A stretch of 64,000 nt of DNA from the NCBI RefSeq assembly GCF_020921035.1, contig NC_063150.1:30179826-30243825 (forward strand), in the 5' to 3' direction. The notes beneath the pieces are model-generated. The model did not search any database and was not told where the DNA came from. It saw only the letters and a list, made by a program, of their open reading frames with translations. Positions 22,059 to 33,065 of the stretch are shown here, piece after piece. A program made the position numbers and the translations under genes. Source of the stretch: Rhodamnia argentea (lineage: Eukaryota > Streptophyta > Magnoliopsida > Myrtales > Myrtaceae). The stretch's first letter is position 1, and the number at the start of each line of letters is the position of its first letter.

Positions 22059-22432
22059 CTCAAGTATTAATATTTATTTACGGCGCTCACTTTGATGCTA
22101 ATATTTTTTTTTATCACATAAGTGTCAATTTTTTTGGAAAACGACTATGTGAGTGCCAACTCTGGTGAGGTCGTCGGAATTTCTTGTCATTGGCATTAGA
22201 GTGATCTTTTTTTCGCTGATTTGGTACTAAAATGATCGCTTTTTGGATCACTTAAGTGCAAATTTTTTTGAAAAAAGATTATTTAAGTGCCAACTCGGGT
22301 GAGGTAGCCGAAATTTCTCGTCGTTGGCATTAAAGTGATCGTTTTTTCTTTGATTTGATACTTAAATAATTCAAAAAAATTAGCATCAAAGTAGCCGCTT
22401 TGCACAAATATTGACACTTGAGGTGTCCTTAT
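22059..22432. mobile_element. MITE with CTCAAGTRTTAATATT ends
   Basis: The left end CTCAAGTATTAATATTT is mirrored at the right by AAATATTGACACTTGAG. Inside, GCATTARAGTGATCGTTTTTT-like phrases are repeated head to tail. Noncoding. The 1-kb AT-rich segment at 27340-28420 uses the same phrases and is probably related. Confidence 0.65.
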
Positions 22433-23972
22433 GCCTCCAATATCTGATTGTATCTATGGCTGTAACATCTGAGTTCACTCACTAATCAAACATAATAGAA
22501 AGCTATGACTACCGTGCACTGTTTGTTCCCACCATGTCAAAAACCGGAACTAGTGGTCGAACCAACACATGTATCGGCTTCAAAGTGTGCTAAGTTTTCC
22601 CTCCTGCCAATTCATTTTGATTAAGTCTCTCTACGTTCCTAATAGAAACAATGAATTCCAATTTTCATGCTCTGTGACATTGACTTGCTCTTTAGACCCC
22701 CAAAAAAAAAAAAAAAAAATTGACTTGCACTGTCGACAGAACACTTCCACATGAAAACATAATAAGAAGAGCACTTCCTTTCCGAGAAAGCAACACGAGC
22801 ACAAACGGGCTCAACTAGCATACATATTACATACCACATATTCTGACATATCCGTTAAAACTTGAAACTCTACAGGGAATCAAACATACCATCACTGAAA
22901 TCGAAACCAAGAACAATGAAATCACTTCGTGTTACATTTGATTTTATACTTATCTTGTTGAGGATTATCCTTAGGATTGTTGGAAGAATTTAGAGAAGAT
23001 GAAAATGAGAATGGTCGGAAATCTATTGGAAAAGATGAGAAAATGGGATCGACGATCCGAGACGTGCAAATATTGTCCTTAATGATAATTTCACCCATCG
23101 AATACGAAACTCGATGTGATATGCTCTAGCTATTATCCGATACAACATGCCTTTGTCTTTATTATGCACGAAATAATGGAAAGAACATGAACAACTAAAT
23201 TGTATGTATGACCTAGCCAAAAAAGAAAAGAGAAATGGAATGAGAGTAAAGATATTCGTACTTTTGTATATCTCTTTTCAATTATGTCTAGAATAACAGT
23301 ACTTTGTGCACTGAGTGTAACAGGACCCACATATATTTAATTATGATATATACTACATATAACAACAATGTGTCTATCTATGCGAACCGTTGTTTCGGGG
23401 ACAATCCACGTTTTGGAAAATAATTTTCAAAAAATGATTGATGCATTGCTTGCAAAGATGTGTGAACAAACTTTTTTCTAATCATCTATGAAAATATTCG
23501 GGCATAAACTGTTGTCGATAATGAAAACATTTCTCATTAACTAATTATTTATAACAATATAATCAATCCAAAATATTTTTCAAATCGTTCATTTCCCACG
23601 AAACAAACGGAACCTAAATAGATAGAAGAATTCTTCATTCTTATATTTAGTAAACCTCTCAATATTATTTTTCAAAAATTTGGGGAAGAAGTATCTACAT
23701 GGAATTCTTGTACTTATTATGGATAAGGTCTTAGAAAATTACGCTAGAAATCCAGGACGACTTGTCCATTATATCAACCAGCATACACTTCAAAAATAAT
23801 ACTTTCGTTCTATAAATAAATTATCTCGTGTTACGTAACCAGAGGGTCTGGGGTGGGCTACATTTCGCTACAACTACGAGCCCAAGACATAGACCCACAT
23901 AGATCCCAACAAGCACGAAGATGTATATTTGTCTTTCTAGTTCCTAATCAAGTTTGGCATCCCTCTTTTGTA
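22433..23972. other. No gene recognised
   Basis: An AT-rich intergenic stretch. The only structure noted is a short A-tailed insertion near 22690-22720 flanked by ATTGACTTGC repeats. Open frames are short and compositionally random. Confidence 0.5.
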
Positions 23973-24295
23973 GGGTTAAGTAAACTATTAGTGCCATGAC
24001 TTTTGTACGACGTTCACTTGAGTGCCATAACTTTCAAAATATTCACTTAAATGTCATAATTTTCAAAAATCGTTCACTTGAATGTCATTGCCGACGTGGA
24101 CCCCAAAAAGCCGACGTGGCACTCCGAAAAGCCGACGTGGCACACCGGAAAAGCTAACGTGGATGCCGAAAAAGTTGACATAGCACTCAAGGGAACGATT
24201 TTTGAAAGTTATGGCACTCAAATAAACGTTTTAAAAATTATGGTACTCAAGTGAACGCCGTACACAAGTTATGGCACTCACGGTATACTTATCCC
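23973..24295. mobile_element. Mutator-like MITE with 9-bp target duplication
   Basis: A 323-bp element has inverted arms of roughly 120 bp, GGGTTAAGTA... at the left and ...TACTTATCCC at the right. It is flanked by the perfect 9-bp repeat TCTTTTGTA (23964-23972 and 24296-24304). Nine-base duplications with long inverted repeats are diagnostic of the Mutator superfamily. The centre holds tandem GCCGACGTGGCAC-type units. It has no coding capacity. Confidence 0.9.
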
Positions 24296-24362
24296 TCTTT
24301 TGTATAACATATGGTAAATGTAGTAGTTAATTCAATTTGAAGGGATTAGTACTGTGGCCTGC

Positions 24363-24639
24363 TAGACATGGTCATGGGCTGGTTTGGACCCGGAATAGGC
24401 CCGTTGACCAGAACCGGCCCGGCCCCTCACAGGCCGGTTCTCGTTTTAAAAAATTAGGAACCGGCAAAAAAAAAAAAAACGAGGGAAAGAGCCATTGCTC
24501 TTTCCCTCCCCCCCTTTGGGCCCCACCTCAGAACCGGAAGTGCCCCTTCAAGGGCTGGTTCCGGTTCCATAGTGGCCACGAACTGGAACCACCGGTTTAT
24601 GAATCGGAACCGGCGGTTCACGGCCCGTGGCCATGCCTA
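24363..24639. mobile_element. hAT-type MITE, second copy
   Basis: Same design as 796-1070: the left end TAGACATGGTCATGGGC is mirrored by GGCCCGTGGCCATGCCTA at the right. The interior is GC-rich with CCGGTTC motifs. The flanking octamers TGGCCTGC and AGATCTGC agree at only 5 of 8 positions, so this copy is older or its borders have eroded. Confidence 0.7.
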
Positions 24640-24654
24640 AGATCTGCATAATAA

Positions 24655-24722
24655 TTGATGCTTTAAGGCATGACTAAGCGGTAAAGCGAGTCGAACTCTG
24701 TGTCCGATTTAAAAAAATATAA
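24655..24722 (+). mobile_element. SINE-like fragment
   Basis: A tRNA-like pair (box-A-like TGACTAAGCGG, then box-B-like GAGTCGAACTC) followed by an A run. Too short to classify firmly. Confidence 0.35.
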
Positions 24723-26600
24723 CATATACAGGCAAGTCCTGAAAAATTGAGATTCATATTAATTGCGACCATGCCTATTCTCTAAAACTAACGTAAGGCA
24801 TGAAGTGGCTTACAAGAATATTAAAAATCGTAGGATGATGTCTCACACAATCTTATTTCCCCAAGGATTGGCTTCACCGGGTTGGATTAATTGCTGAACT
24901 AGAGAGGGACAGCAAGGTCAGCTGGAATGCTCAGTCATATTTGGTTCCTAATGACAGGTGATTTCGCAAGTTATTATCAGCTAATAATCGCAAAGTTCGC
25001 AACCTCGCGTGATTGAAATCGACCGTGCTGAAGATTAGCAATGCTCAAATCACTAACTTAATGCTGTACATGGTAACTTAAACCTAAGAGCGAGCCATGT
25101 GATTATTTAGAACAACCGTTCTTCTTAAAATGTCGCTGATTTCGATTTACGTTGCAAGTGAACGCTCTAATGAAGCGAACCTAACCATCTTGGTGGGATT
25201 ACAAAGATGGGGGCGACCCCATCTCACCCTCTTTCCGCAGCACGCAGCCGCTTTCCCAAAGGGAACAAAAACGATATCAAATTCAGATTTGAATAACAAT
25301 AACAGAGGCATAATGATCGATTACAAATTTGATTGAAGAAGCAATACGCCAGACTTTTTAAAACGTGTTTCATAGGATCCCCATTTAAAATTTTTTGCAA
25401 ATTGATTTTGTGAAATTGGCTTTCACGTACCTTGTATAGGGGGGTTGAAATGTGAACCTAAATCCCACAAGACATATTATAACTCATGCACACCAAGCTG
25501 GGTCGTGAACAAGAGCCGAGAGACGTTCAAGCTCAAAGCTACTAGTTCTATCATACTTTATTCTATTTCTTTCTGCTCTCGAGTGATTGGCTTTCCTTTC
25601 AAGTAGACTAAAAAGAAGAGACGTTTTTATTTGGTGCTGCCAATCCGTTAACTTAACCTTGTCTTAGTTGGGTCATTTCGGATTTAGTTCGATCATGCGA
25701 AAATTGAATCGAGATATCATTTGAATACAACGTGGTTAAAGTTCACGGAGAATGAATGATTTGAAAAATATTTTTGATTGCTTGAAATAATTGGTCAATG
25801 AAACATGTTTCATTATGAAAGATAAGTTACGTCTAAATATTTTTGTAGACCATAATTTTTTTTTTCACTCATGTAATTTTGCGAGCGGTACAAGAGATTA
25901 TATCTAGAAAAACATTTTTCAAATCGTTCATGAAACAAACGCTCTCTAGAACCAGTTTACAAAATTGATTTCCTAGGGGAGTGTTTGAATTTTAAAGGGC
26001 TTTTGACGGTCTAACATACTGCCTGGTAAAACTAATTCTGTAAATCAATCTCAGTGAGTTTGGAATTGCTTACGAGGAGCCATTAGGGGATTCGAACCTG
26101 TCCCCGTGAGGCATTAAACCACTCGAGAGTGAAGTCTTCCGTCCCTTGTCAATTACTTTTACTAAGTTTGTGGGACAACATTTTGGAGTTACAAGCGTTT
26201 TTCAGAGCCAAAAAATGGTGGGCCTCTATCAAGGAGCTCCAAGATTGGAACTTTTGCGCAGTTTCGGTGAAGATTGACTCCGAAAATATCTGGTAAGCTC
26301 AAAATCCATCCAATGCCCTGGAAAACGAAACATGCCCCCGTTTCTCCAGGAATGGTAGATTTGCCACGTTGCCGTCTTCCTCGTAAGATCCATCTGCTTT
26401 TTCCCACACCGTAAAAGACTAAATTTGAAAAAGATTTGAGTGGGGTTGAACCTGGATGCCTGAATTTCAAGAAAACAACGTGTGAAATTGGTGATTAGGC
26501 GTTTTTGCCATCTCTTTTGCAAATTCGTAGTTTCTTCAACGTCAGTTCTAATCTTTTTTTTTAGCATATATGAGCAAATTGGGAAGCAAACAGAGATTCG
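24723..26600. other. Duplicated spacer with a SINE trace, no gene seen
   Basis: The part at about 25440-26050 matches 39570-39920 in block C, with landmarks GTGAACCTAAATCCCACA, TTTTTATTTGGTGC and TTTTTGACGGTCTAACATA. Around 26065-26150 the minus strand has a tRNA-like GTTCGAATCCCC box preceded by AGTGGTTTAATGC, a probable SINE fragment. Minus-strand frames at 26189-26567 overlap in different frames and show no domain. Confidence 0.5.
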
Positions 26601-26789
26601 CCAATTAAAGAGGGAGGAGAAAGGAAACCAGAACGCCGAACGTAAGAATTAGCGGCTCATCGCAGAAAGTTCGCCAGGCTTCTTTTCCCTGGCTCCCGGG
26701 GAAATCTTTCCTTCGGGTTCTCGAGAAAATCACGCAGCCCCGAGAAAACCCAAAGCTTTGTTTTTTCGGAAAGACGAAGAAAAACAGCG

Positions 26790-26913
26790 ATGCAGAGTCG
26801 GAACCAGGGGAATTACCGGAACCCGTGTCTGACGATGCACCAGCCATGGGGTTCTTTGCTTGTGTACGGGATCAAGCGCATCGAGGGCAGGTCTTGGCCT
26901 GCCCCAATTCGAG
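26790..26913 (+). pseudogene. First exon of an ASCH-domain (TRIP4/ASC-1-like) protein, gene truncated
   Basis: The frame from ATG 26790 reads MQSRNQGNYRNPCLTMHQPW, then a second stretch ending RIEGRSWPAPIR. This is the N-terminal signature of plant ASCH-domain proteins related to activating signal cointegrator 1; the ASCH fold is a putative RNA-binding or coactivator module. It ends at a plausible CGAG/GTTTGA donor after 26913. The upstream 180 bp is GC-rich and looks like a genuine leader. No following exon is found: about 430 bp later a MITE begins, and then the PEPC-kinase remnant. The gene is therefore truncated, unless a later exon lies outside the window, which is unlikely given the intervening sequence. 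Confidence 0.75.
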
Positions 26914-27339
26914 GTTTGATTATGGGACCCTTCTTCATACTTCTAATTTCGCGCCGAATTTCCAAACTTTTTTAAATTTTTTTGCTGTTACATGGTCTGA
27001 AACGAGAAAGGAGTGGATTTGTTCATGGAGCCCTTTGAGCTAGTAATTTTGATCTGTTCATGTTGTTCCCCTATCTGGGTTCTTGAAATTTTCAGTGATT
27101 GTTTAGTTTTCTTTTACCAAGTTCTTTAGTGGATTGTGGAGTTCGAAGGATGAAGGTGAGAGAACTTGCAGAGACTGGAAGGGAGAAAAGGTTGAACATT
27201 GTTCACTCATAGAACTTGAGAAAGATAGAAGGGCCTACTGTTCGGCGCAAAATCGGTGTTTGACTTTGGTTGACCAGTTTGTGCGGGCCACTGATGTTGG
27301 CTAATTTTTTAAGGGGGGAAGAACAATTTAAGTGCGAAA
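26914..27339. other. Remnant of first intron of the ASCH gene
   Basis: A T-rich stretch after the exon-1 donor, without a matching second exon. It ends where the AT-rich transposon-like segment begins. Confidence 0.5.
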
Positions 27340-28420
27340 AGTTGAGTACGGCGCTCATTTTGGTACAAAAAGTTTCATCGGATCACTTAAGTATCAATTT
27401 TCTTTTAAAAAAAAACAGACGTTTGAGTGCTAACTCTGATATGCATTGCTGAAAACCCGACGTGGCATTTTTTTATTTATTAATATTTGAAGTCGATGTG
27501 GCTCGACGGAGATCCGGTTAACAATAAAAAAGGCTAAAAGTTAAAATAAATATTAAAAAAATACAAATTAATTAGTTTAAAATATAAAAAGCTAAATATA
27601 AAAAAAAAAAAGAGCTAAATATTGAAAAATATATTAGAAAATAAAAAAACAAAATTTTATTTAAAATAAATAAAAATAAGCTTAAAAATTTAACAAAAAA
27701 AGTTAAACATTTAAAAAAGGAAAAAAAATCCCTTGTCGCCTGGTTCTGTATCTTCTTCTTTTTAAAGCTTTTTTGTTAAATTTTTAAGCTAATTTTTCAA
27801 AGCATTTTAAATAGAATTTGTATTGTCAAATCTAATTTTATTTTTAATTATTTTAAGTTTAGCCAGGGTTTTTTTAATATATTTTTTGTTAAAATTTTAA
27901 GCTAAATTTTCAATTTATTTTAAATAAAATATGTATTTTAGAATATTTTGTTAATTTTACTTTTCTAAAAGCTAATTTTTAGTTTTTCTATTTTTTATTA
28001 ATTTTTTAAGTTTAGCCTTTTTTTAATCTCTTTTTATTAAAATTTTCAGCTAATTTTTTCAATTTATTTTAAATAAAATTTTTATTTTAATAATTTTTCG
28101 TTAGTTTTTATTTTTATTTTTAAATTTAATTTAATTTTTAATGTTTTTAATTTTAACCTTTTTTTAATAGCTTTTTTTGTGGTTAAATTTTTAAGCTAAC
28201 TTTTCAATTTGTTTTTAAATAGAATCTGTACCAAAAAAAAGTTTTTTTAAAATTTTTTTTTTTAAGTTTAGAAGCCCAAATGGACTTAATTTTTTTAAAA
28301 TAATATTATTTAATATATTAAAAATTTAATTCAAAATGCCACATATTAATTTTACCGGATTTTCTTTTCGGTGGCATTAAAGTGATTGTTTTTTCTCCGA
28401 TTTGGCACACGTATTAAGTT
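27340..28420. mobile_element. AT-rich MITE-like segment
   Basis: The left part (TACGGCGCTCATTTTGGTAC, then GATCACTTAAGT) and the right part (GGTGGCATTAAAGTGATTG, then CCGATTTGGCAC) resemble the two arms of the element at 22059-22432. They enclose about 850 bp of very AT-rich, self-similar sequence with repeated TTTTTAAGCTAATTTTTCAA-like phrases. Its right end abuts the truncated PEPC-kinase fragment, so it probably removed or replaced the kinase N-lobe. Confidence 0.55.
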
Positions 28421-28689
28421 GCTCTCCCCGAGCTTGAGGCCACCATGTGCATGGCGCAACTCATCCTCGCCCTTGCACATTGGCACAGTGTTGTGCACCA
28501 GGACGTAAAGCTCGAGAATATATGTTCGATTCGAGGGGAGTCTTGAAGTTGGCAGACTTTGGCTCCAAGCCTGGTTGTGCGAGGGCGGGCCTGTGGAGGG
28601 CATCGTGGGGATGCCATACTACATCGCGCCAGAGGTGCCGATGGGGAGGAGGTGGACATGTGGAGCGCCGGGGTGGTGTTGTACGTGAT

Positions 28690-30973
28690 CACTACAAAAA
28701 AACAAGGATTTAGTCACGGATTTTGCCACGAAAAATTGACCAAAATTCGTCGCTAAACCAATTTGCAACAAAAATTAGCAACGAAAAAATGTTCATCGCC
28801 AATTCGGCGTCGCAAAATTTTGCGACGAAAAAATAAAGTTCGTCGCTAATTAGCGACGAATTTTGCAACGACTATTTATTCGTGGCTAATTAGCGGCGAA
28901 TAAGTTTCGTCGCAAATTAGCCACGAATTTTGCAACTAATTACTCTCCGTGGCAAATTAGCGACGAAACTTATTCGTCGCTAATTAGCCACAAAAAAAAA
29001 TGTTGTCACTAAATTTAGAGACGAATTTTCTGTTCATCGCTAAATTTAGCGACGAAAAAATAATTTTTCGTTGCTAAATTTTGCGACACTAGATTAGCCA
29101 CGAATTTTTTTTCGTGGCAAAATTCATCGTAAAACCCAATTAGCGACGAATTTTACAGAATTTTTCGTGGCAAAATTTGCTACGAATTTTTATTCGTCGC
29201 AAAATTCGTCACAAATTTGCTACAAATTTTTATTCGTTGCAAATGTTTGTCGCAAAAAGCGCATTTCTTTTTTTAGTGTTCCTTTTTATTCAATGGCATA
29301 GGGGTGAGGGAGTCTTGGATGACAGCAGGTCGAGGGAGTCCCCGGGCTGAGGTGGATGGCGACGGGGCTGGCAAGCTGGACGGTGGCGGAGGGGTGGGTC
29401 TCAGCTGGAGCAGGGAGCGTCGCGGGCAAAGGAGGAGCAGAGCAGGAGGGTAGTCGGGGTGCCGGGACAAGGAGAGGGAGAGAGACCGAGAGATGGAGAT
29501 GGAGGTCGGGGGCTCGGGCTCGGGCTCGGGGGCGGACGGCTGGAGGGACGGCTGCAGGCTATGGGCGTCGTGGCCTGAGTTGTGGGGAACAGAGAGGCGA
29601 TAGGGTGGAGGTCGACGACGGCTACGCGGGGCTGGCGGGCGACCGGCGATGGCCGCAACGGCGGGGTGACGACGAAGGCGGGTGGTGGTCAGCTGGAGGC
29701 TGGCATTGGCTAGGGAGGCTGCCGAATGAAGAAGAAGAAGAAGAAGAAGAAGATGATGAACAAGGGGGAAGGGGGGTCTGTTCGCACCAAGAGGTGGAAG
29801 AGAGAGAAGGTGAGTGGGGGGAAGAGAGAGAAGGTGAGGGGGAGGCTGCCGAATGAAGAAGAAGAAGAAGACGACGAAGAAGATGATGAATAGGGGGAAG
29901 GGGGGTCTGTTCACACCAAGAGGACGAAGAGAGAGAAGGTGAGTGGGGGGAAGAGAGAGAAGGACGAAGAGAGAGAAGGTGAGTGGGGTTAGGTGGGGAA
30001 AATTGAATGTTGTGGAGAGCGGAATGATAGAAAGGGGGCGGGAGAGTTTATAGAATGGGATTAGGCGGGAGGAGAGAGTGGGAATCGCAAAATTTCAAAA
30101 GTTTCCTCAAAAATTTAGCGACGAAATAAAGTCATCCGTCGCTAATTAGCGACGAAACACATAATTTCGTCGCTAATTTAAAAAAAAAATTTGCGACGAA
30201 AGATGAAATTCGTCGCAAAATTTGCGACAAATTCTCATTTCGTCGCAAATTGCTGGTATAAATTAAATAAAAAAGAAAAAAAATAATTAGCGACGAAAAA
30301 ATAATTTCGTCACTAATTTCTAGAATAAATTAAAAAAAATTGCTACGAAATGTATTATTTCGTTGCAAATTTAGCGACGAACACTGTTTTTTCGTCGCAA
30401 ATTAAATAAATTGAACATTTTCTTTTTTTTTTATTTCCTTCATATTAGCGACGAATAATACATTTCGTCGCTAAATTAGTGACGAAAATAATGAATCGTC
30501 GCTAATTTTAATATTTTCTTTGTTATTTTTATTCATAGTGCTAATTTTGCGACGAAAACAAAAGTTTGTCACTAATTAGCAACGAACGTTTATTTTCGTC
30601 GCTAATTAGCGACAAACGTCAATTTTCGTCGCTAACTTTTAATAAAAGAATTTGTGACGAAAAAGGACGTTCGTCGCTAATTGGCGACGAAGCCCATTTT
30701 CGTCGCAAAGGAGATAGTGATGAATAATTATTTCATGGCCATTTTCGTCGCTAATTAGCCACGAAAAATTTTTCGTGGGAATTTTCGTCGCAAATTAGCG
30801 ACAAATTATTTTTCATCGCTATAGTCGTCACTAATGGGCGACGAATGTTTTCGTCGCTTATTTCATCGCAAATAGCGACGAATATTTATTTTGTCACTAT
30901 TTTCATCGGAAATTAGCGACAAATTTTTTTCGTGGCAAATTTTTCGTGGCTAAATCCGTGTTTTTTTGTAGTG
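28690..30973. mobile_element. Non-autonomous CACTA (En/Spm) transposon
   Basis: A 2284-bp element starts CACTACAAAAAAACA and ends TGTTTTTTTGTAGTG, the classic CACTA inverted ends. It is flanked by the 3-bp duplication GAT (28687-28689 and 30974-30976). About 580 bp at the left and 880 bp at the right are packed with direct and inverted copies of TTCGTCGCTAATTAGCGACG, as expected for transposase-binding subterminal repeats. No transposase is encoded. The GC-rich core (about 29300-30000) carries overlapping low-complexity open frames on both strands, possibly captured sequence. It inserted within the PEPC-kinase-like exon 1. Confidence 0.95.
29705..29990. repeat. Internal tandem duplication in CACTA core
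   Basis: A unit of about 130 bp beginning GGAGGCTGCCGAATGAAGAAG occurs twice in tandem, each with a GAA/GAC microsatellite and a GGGGGTCTGTTC landmark. It is followed by partial GAGAGAAGGTGAGTGGGG repeats. Confidence 0.85.
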
Positions 30974-31825
30974 GATGATCATGGGGTGGCCGCCGTTCCC
31001 GGGTGAGTCGGCCTCGAAGGTCTTCAAGGCAGTGCTGAGGGGGAACCTCAAGTTCCCGGCCCCCTTTAGGACGGTGCCATCGACGGCAAAAGACTTGTTG
31101 AGGAAGATGATTTGCGGGGATGTTTTGAGGAGAACTTCTGGAGAGCAGGCCTTGAGGGAGTGCTTTCAATTTGTTTGCCCATTGTTGAAGTTGTTGTCCT
31201 ACATCGCTTGCTAACGGGTTCTATGCGCTCTTTATATTCATGTGGTCTACTTCCATCTTCCACCTACTAGCTTAAACTTCGGGCTTGGACATTTTAACAT
31301 GATATCAGAACGGATGTTATCCCATTCGCGAAAGTGCGTCCACTAGCATTCATATGGTCTCGTTCCATCTATCGGCTTAGTTTTTTGTGTTAGACTTTCT
31401 AACACCCATCATTGCATTAAAATGTTCAAAGCCCATTATAGTAGATAAAATGTTCAAAGCCCAATTATAGTAGATTTTGCAGGCCTTGAAAATGGCGTTG
31501 AAAGGTCTTATGTAGCTATAGACTTTTATTCTGCTATTGGTAGACAAAAAGAATTGGAGGAAAGTTCTTTTCTGAATAAAACGGAAGTTTATTTGTTAGC
31601 TTCCTTTTCAGCGTTTCCAGAAATTTAAGGAATGTCATGTTTGATTTAACGTGTTAACCTCTCCAAGATTAAGCAATCATCTTAATTTAGGGAATTGTAC
31701 TTTTTAATTTTTTGTGCCTCTCTTATGGTACTCCTCTTGCTCTGTTTTTGCTCTGTTTTTCTTGAGCAGGACATCGTTGGATCCTGAGTGGAGGGGAGAC
31801 CGTAGACTTGCCTGATCTGACCTAA

Positions 31826-32507
31826 GAAAAGGTACATGTATGTCTCAGAAGCGCAAAGAGACTATCACTGTCAAAAATTGCGTATAGATGTTGCCTATCG
31901 AGTGGGCCAATGTTATGAACAATTTTCTTGAGAAGATGACCAAGTTTGAATTCCATTCGTCTGATGCAACAAACTGAAGATTCCTGGGATGAACATGACT
32001 CCAATGAACCCACCAATCTTTATTTCCAGTACGACTCCGCAGTTGGTGAGCGGCCACATGAGTCCGCCCCCACAAGTGCCAGCAGCTTCTTCTTCCCCCA
32101 GAATTTCAGCAAACACTGTTTTTGGTTCTATCTTCTCTGGTTATTGTATAAACTATAAAGTAAGGTTTATATGAGAATCTGAGACAGTAGATAGATACTA
32201 GTGGCGTAAGAGTTTTTCTGGTCCTTCTCTTTTCGAATTGTTTCCTGATACTCGGAGAGAATAAAGGGTGTGAATAGAAGGTAGAGACTTTACTTCTGCT
32301 TTTACGAAACGATGGCTTGCCTTCAATTAAGAACGTAAATTAAATTTGCAGAAGAATTGGATTTGGGCTGCCCCTTCTTTTGTGGAGAATCAGTGCCTTT
32401 GTGCCAATAATGGATGGTTATTGGATGATGAACTCAGGAATTACAGTCTCCTTCACTTGGAGTTCAAGCTGATAAAGAGCTGTTTTAATATCATTTGCAG
32501 AATCTAA
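31826..32507. repeat. PPCK-like 3' flank and spacer module, copy 4
   Basis: Follows the PEPC-kinase-like stop codon directly, showing that the module repeated across the cluster is the native 3' flank of that gene. Matches 4363-4861 best, including the block ending TTCTTCTTCCCCCAGA and CAGTAGATAGATACTAGTGGC. Confidence 0.75.
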
Positions 32508-32708
32508 GGCATACCAATAGACACACCGGATGCTCCCGGAGGATTTCTGATAGAATCATTAACCGAACAATTTAGAAGATTAAATCTTCAGAGAATGTGG
32601 GGACGTTTCTCTTGTACCTTATCGAGCTACTCGGTGGAGAAACAATGCGATGACATTTCGACATCGGGCATGGACAAGACACTGGAGGATACCTCGTGGA
32701 GAGAATAA
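32508..32708 (+). pseudogene. Unrecognised exon-like remnant, open copy in block C
   Basis: 66 codons are open from the GIPIDTPDAPGGFLIESLTE region through LNLQRMWGRFSCTLSSYS to SGMDKTLEDTSWRE and a TAA at 32706-32708. A TTTGCAG lies just upstream, but a TAA separates it in this frame, so the exon start is unclear. The paralogue at 4862-5074 keeps the last 30 or so residues in frame. I do not recognise the protein. Conservation of frame in the C-terminal part is the only coding evidence. Confidence 0.4.
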
Positions 32709-33031
32709 ATTCTACTGAAAATGACGACAAAATTGTGGAGAGGGGGAAGAATTTGCTACTAAGGATACAATCTTGAAGTCCGAGTTCACTAAATTCTCTA
32801 AGTACATCTGAATGATTTGAAATAAACTAAAGGTTTTAGAAGTCAATTCTGTCGCTCTGTCACATGGTCGTCTTTACTTACATAAAAGAAAATAAGACAA
32901 CTGAAACAGGGGGCTTTTGTGGAGAAAGTCTAGTGAGTCCTCCATTCGAATTTGCAGAAAGACATATATTCCTATTGAAATATGGCAGCTACAGCAGCAG
33001 AAGCACCAACAACAACAACAACAACAACAAC

Positions 33032-33065
<34 letters not shown>

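Larger units (their letters stand above)
28427..31825 (+). pseudogene. PEPC-kinase-like gene, most complete copy, split by CACTA element
   Basis: Pieces in PPCK order: AQLILALAHWHSVVHQDVKL (HRD region, Arg replaced by Gln), FDSRGVLKLADFGS (DFG), GMPYYIAPEV (APE), EVDMWSAGVVLYVI; then after the insertion [34 protein letters not shown] and GEQAL; then exon 2 (31770-31825) RHRWILSGGETVDLPDLT stop. PPCK activates phosphoenolpyruvate carboxylase by phosphorylation in the cytosol. Lesions: N-lobe missing; at least two frameshifts between 28440 and 28680; loss of the HRD arginine; the 2.28-kb CACTA insertion; and the exon-1 donor changed from GT to GG (31156-31157). It is the likely parent or sibling of the tails at 1677, 19124 and 52286. 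Confidence 0.88.

Noticed and set aside
29356-29856. 166-codon plus frame in the CACTA core as a gene
   Set aside because: Gly/Arg/Glu low complexity with mirrored frames on the other strand and an internal tandem duplication; no domain.
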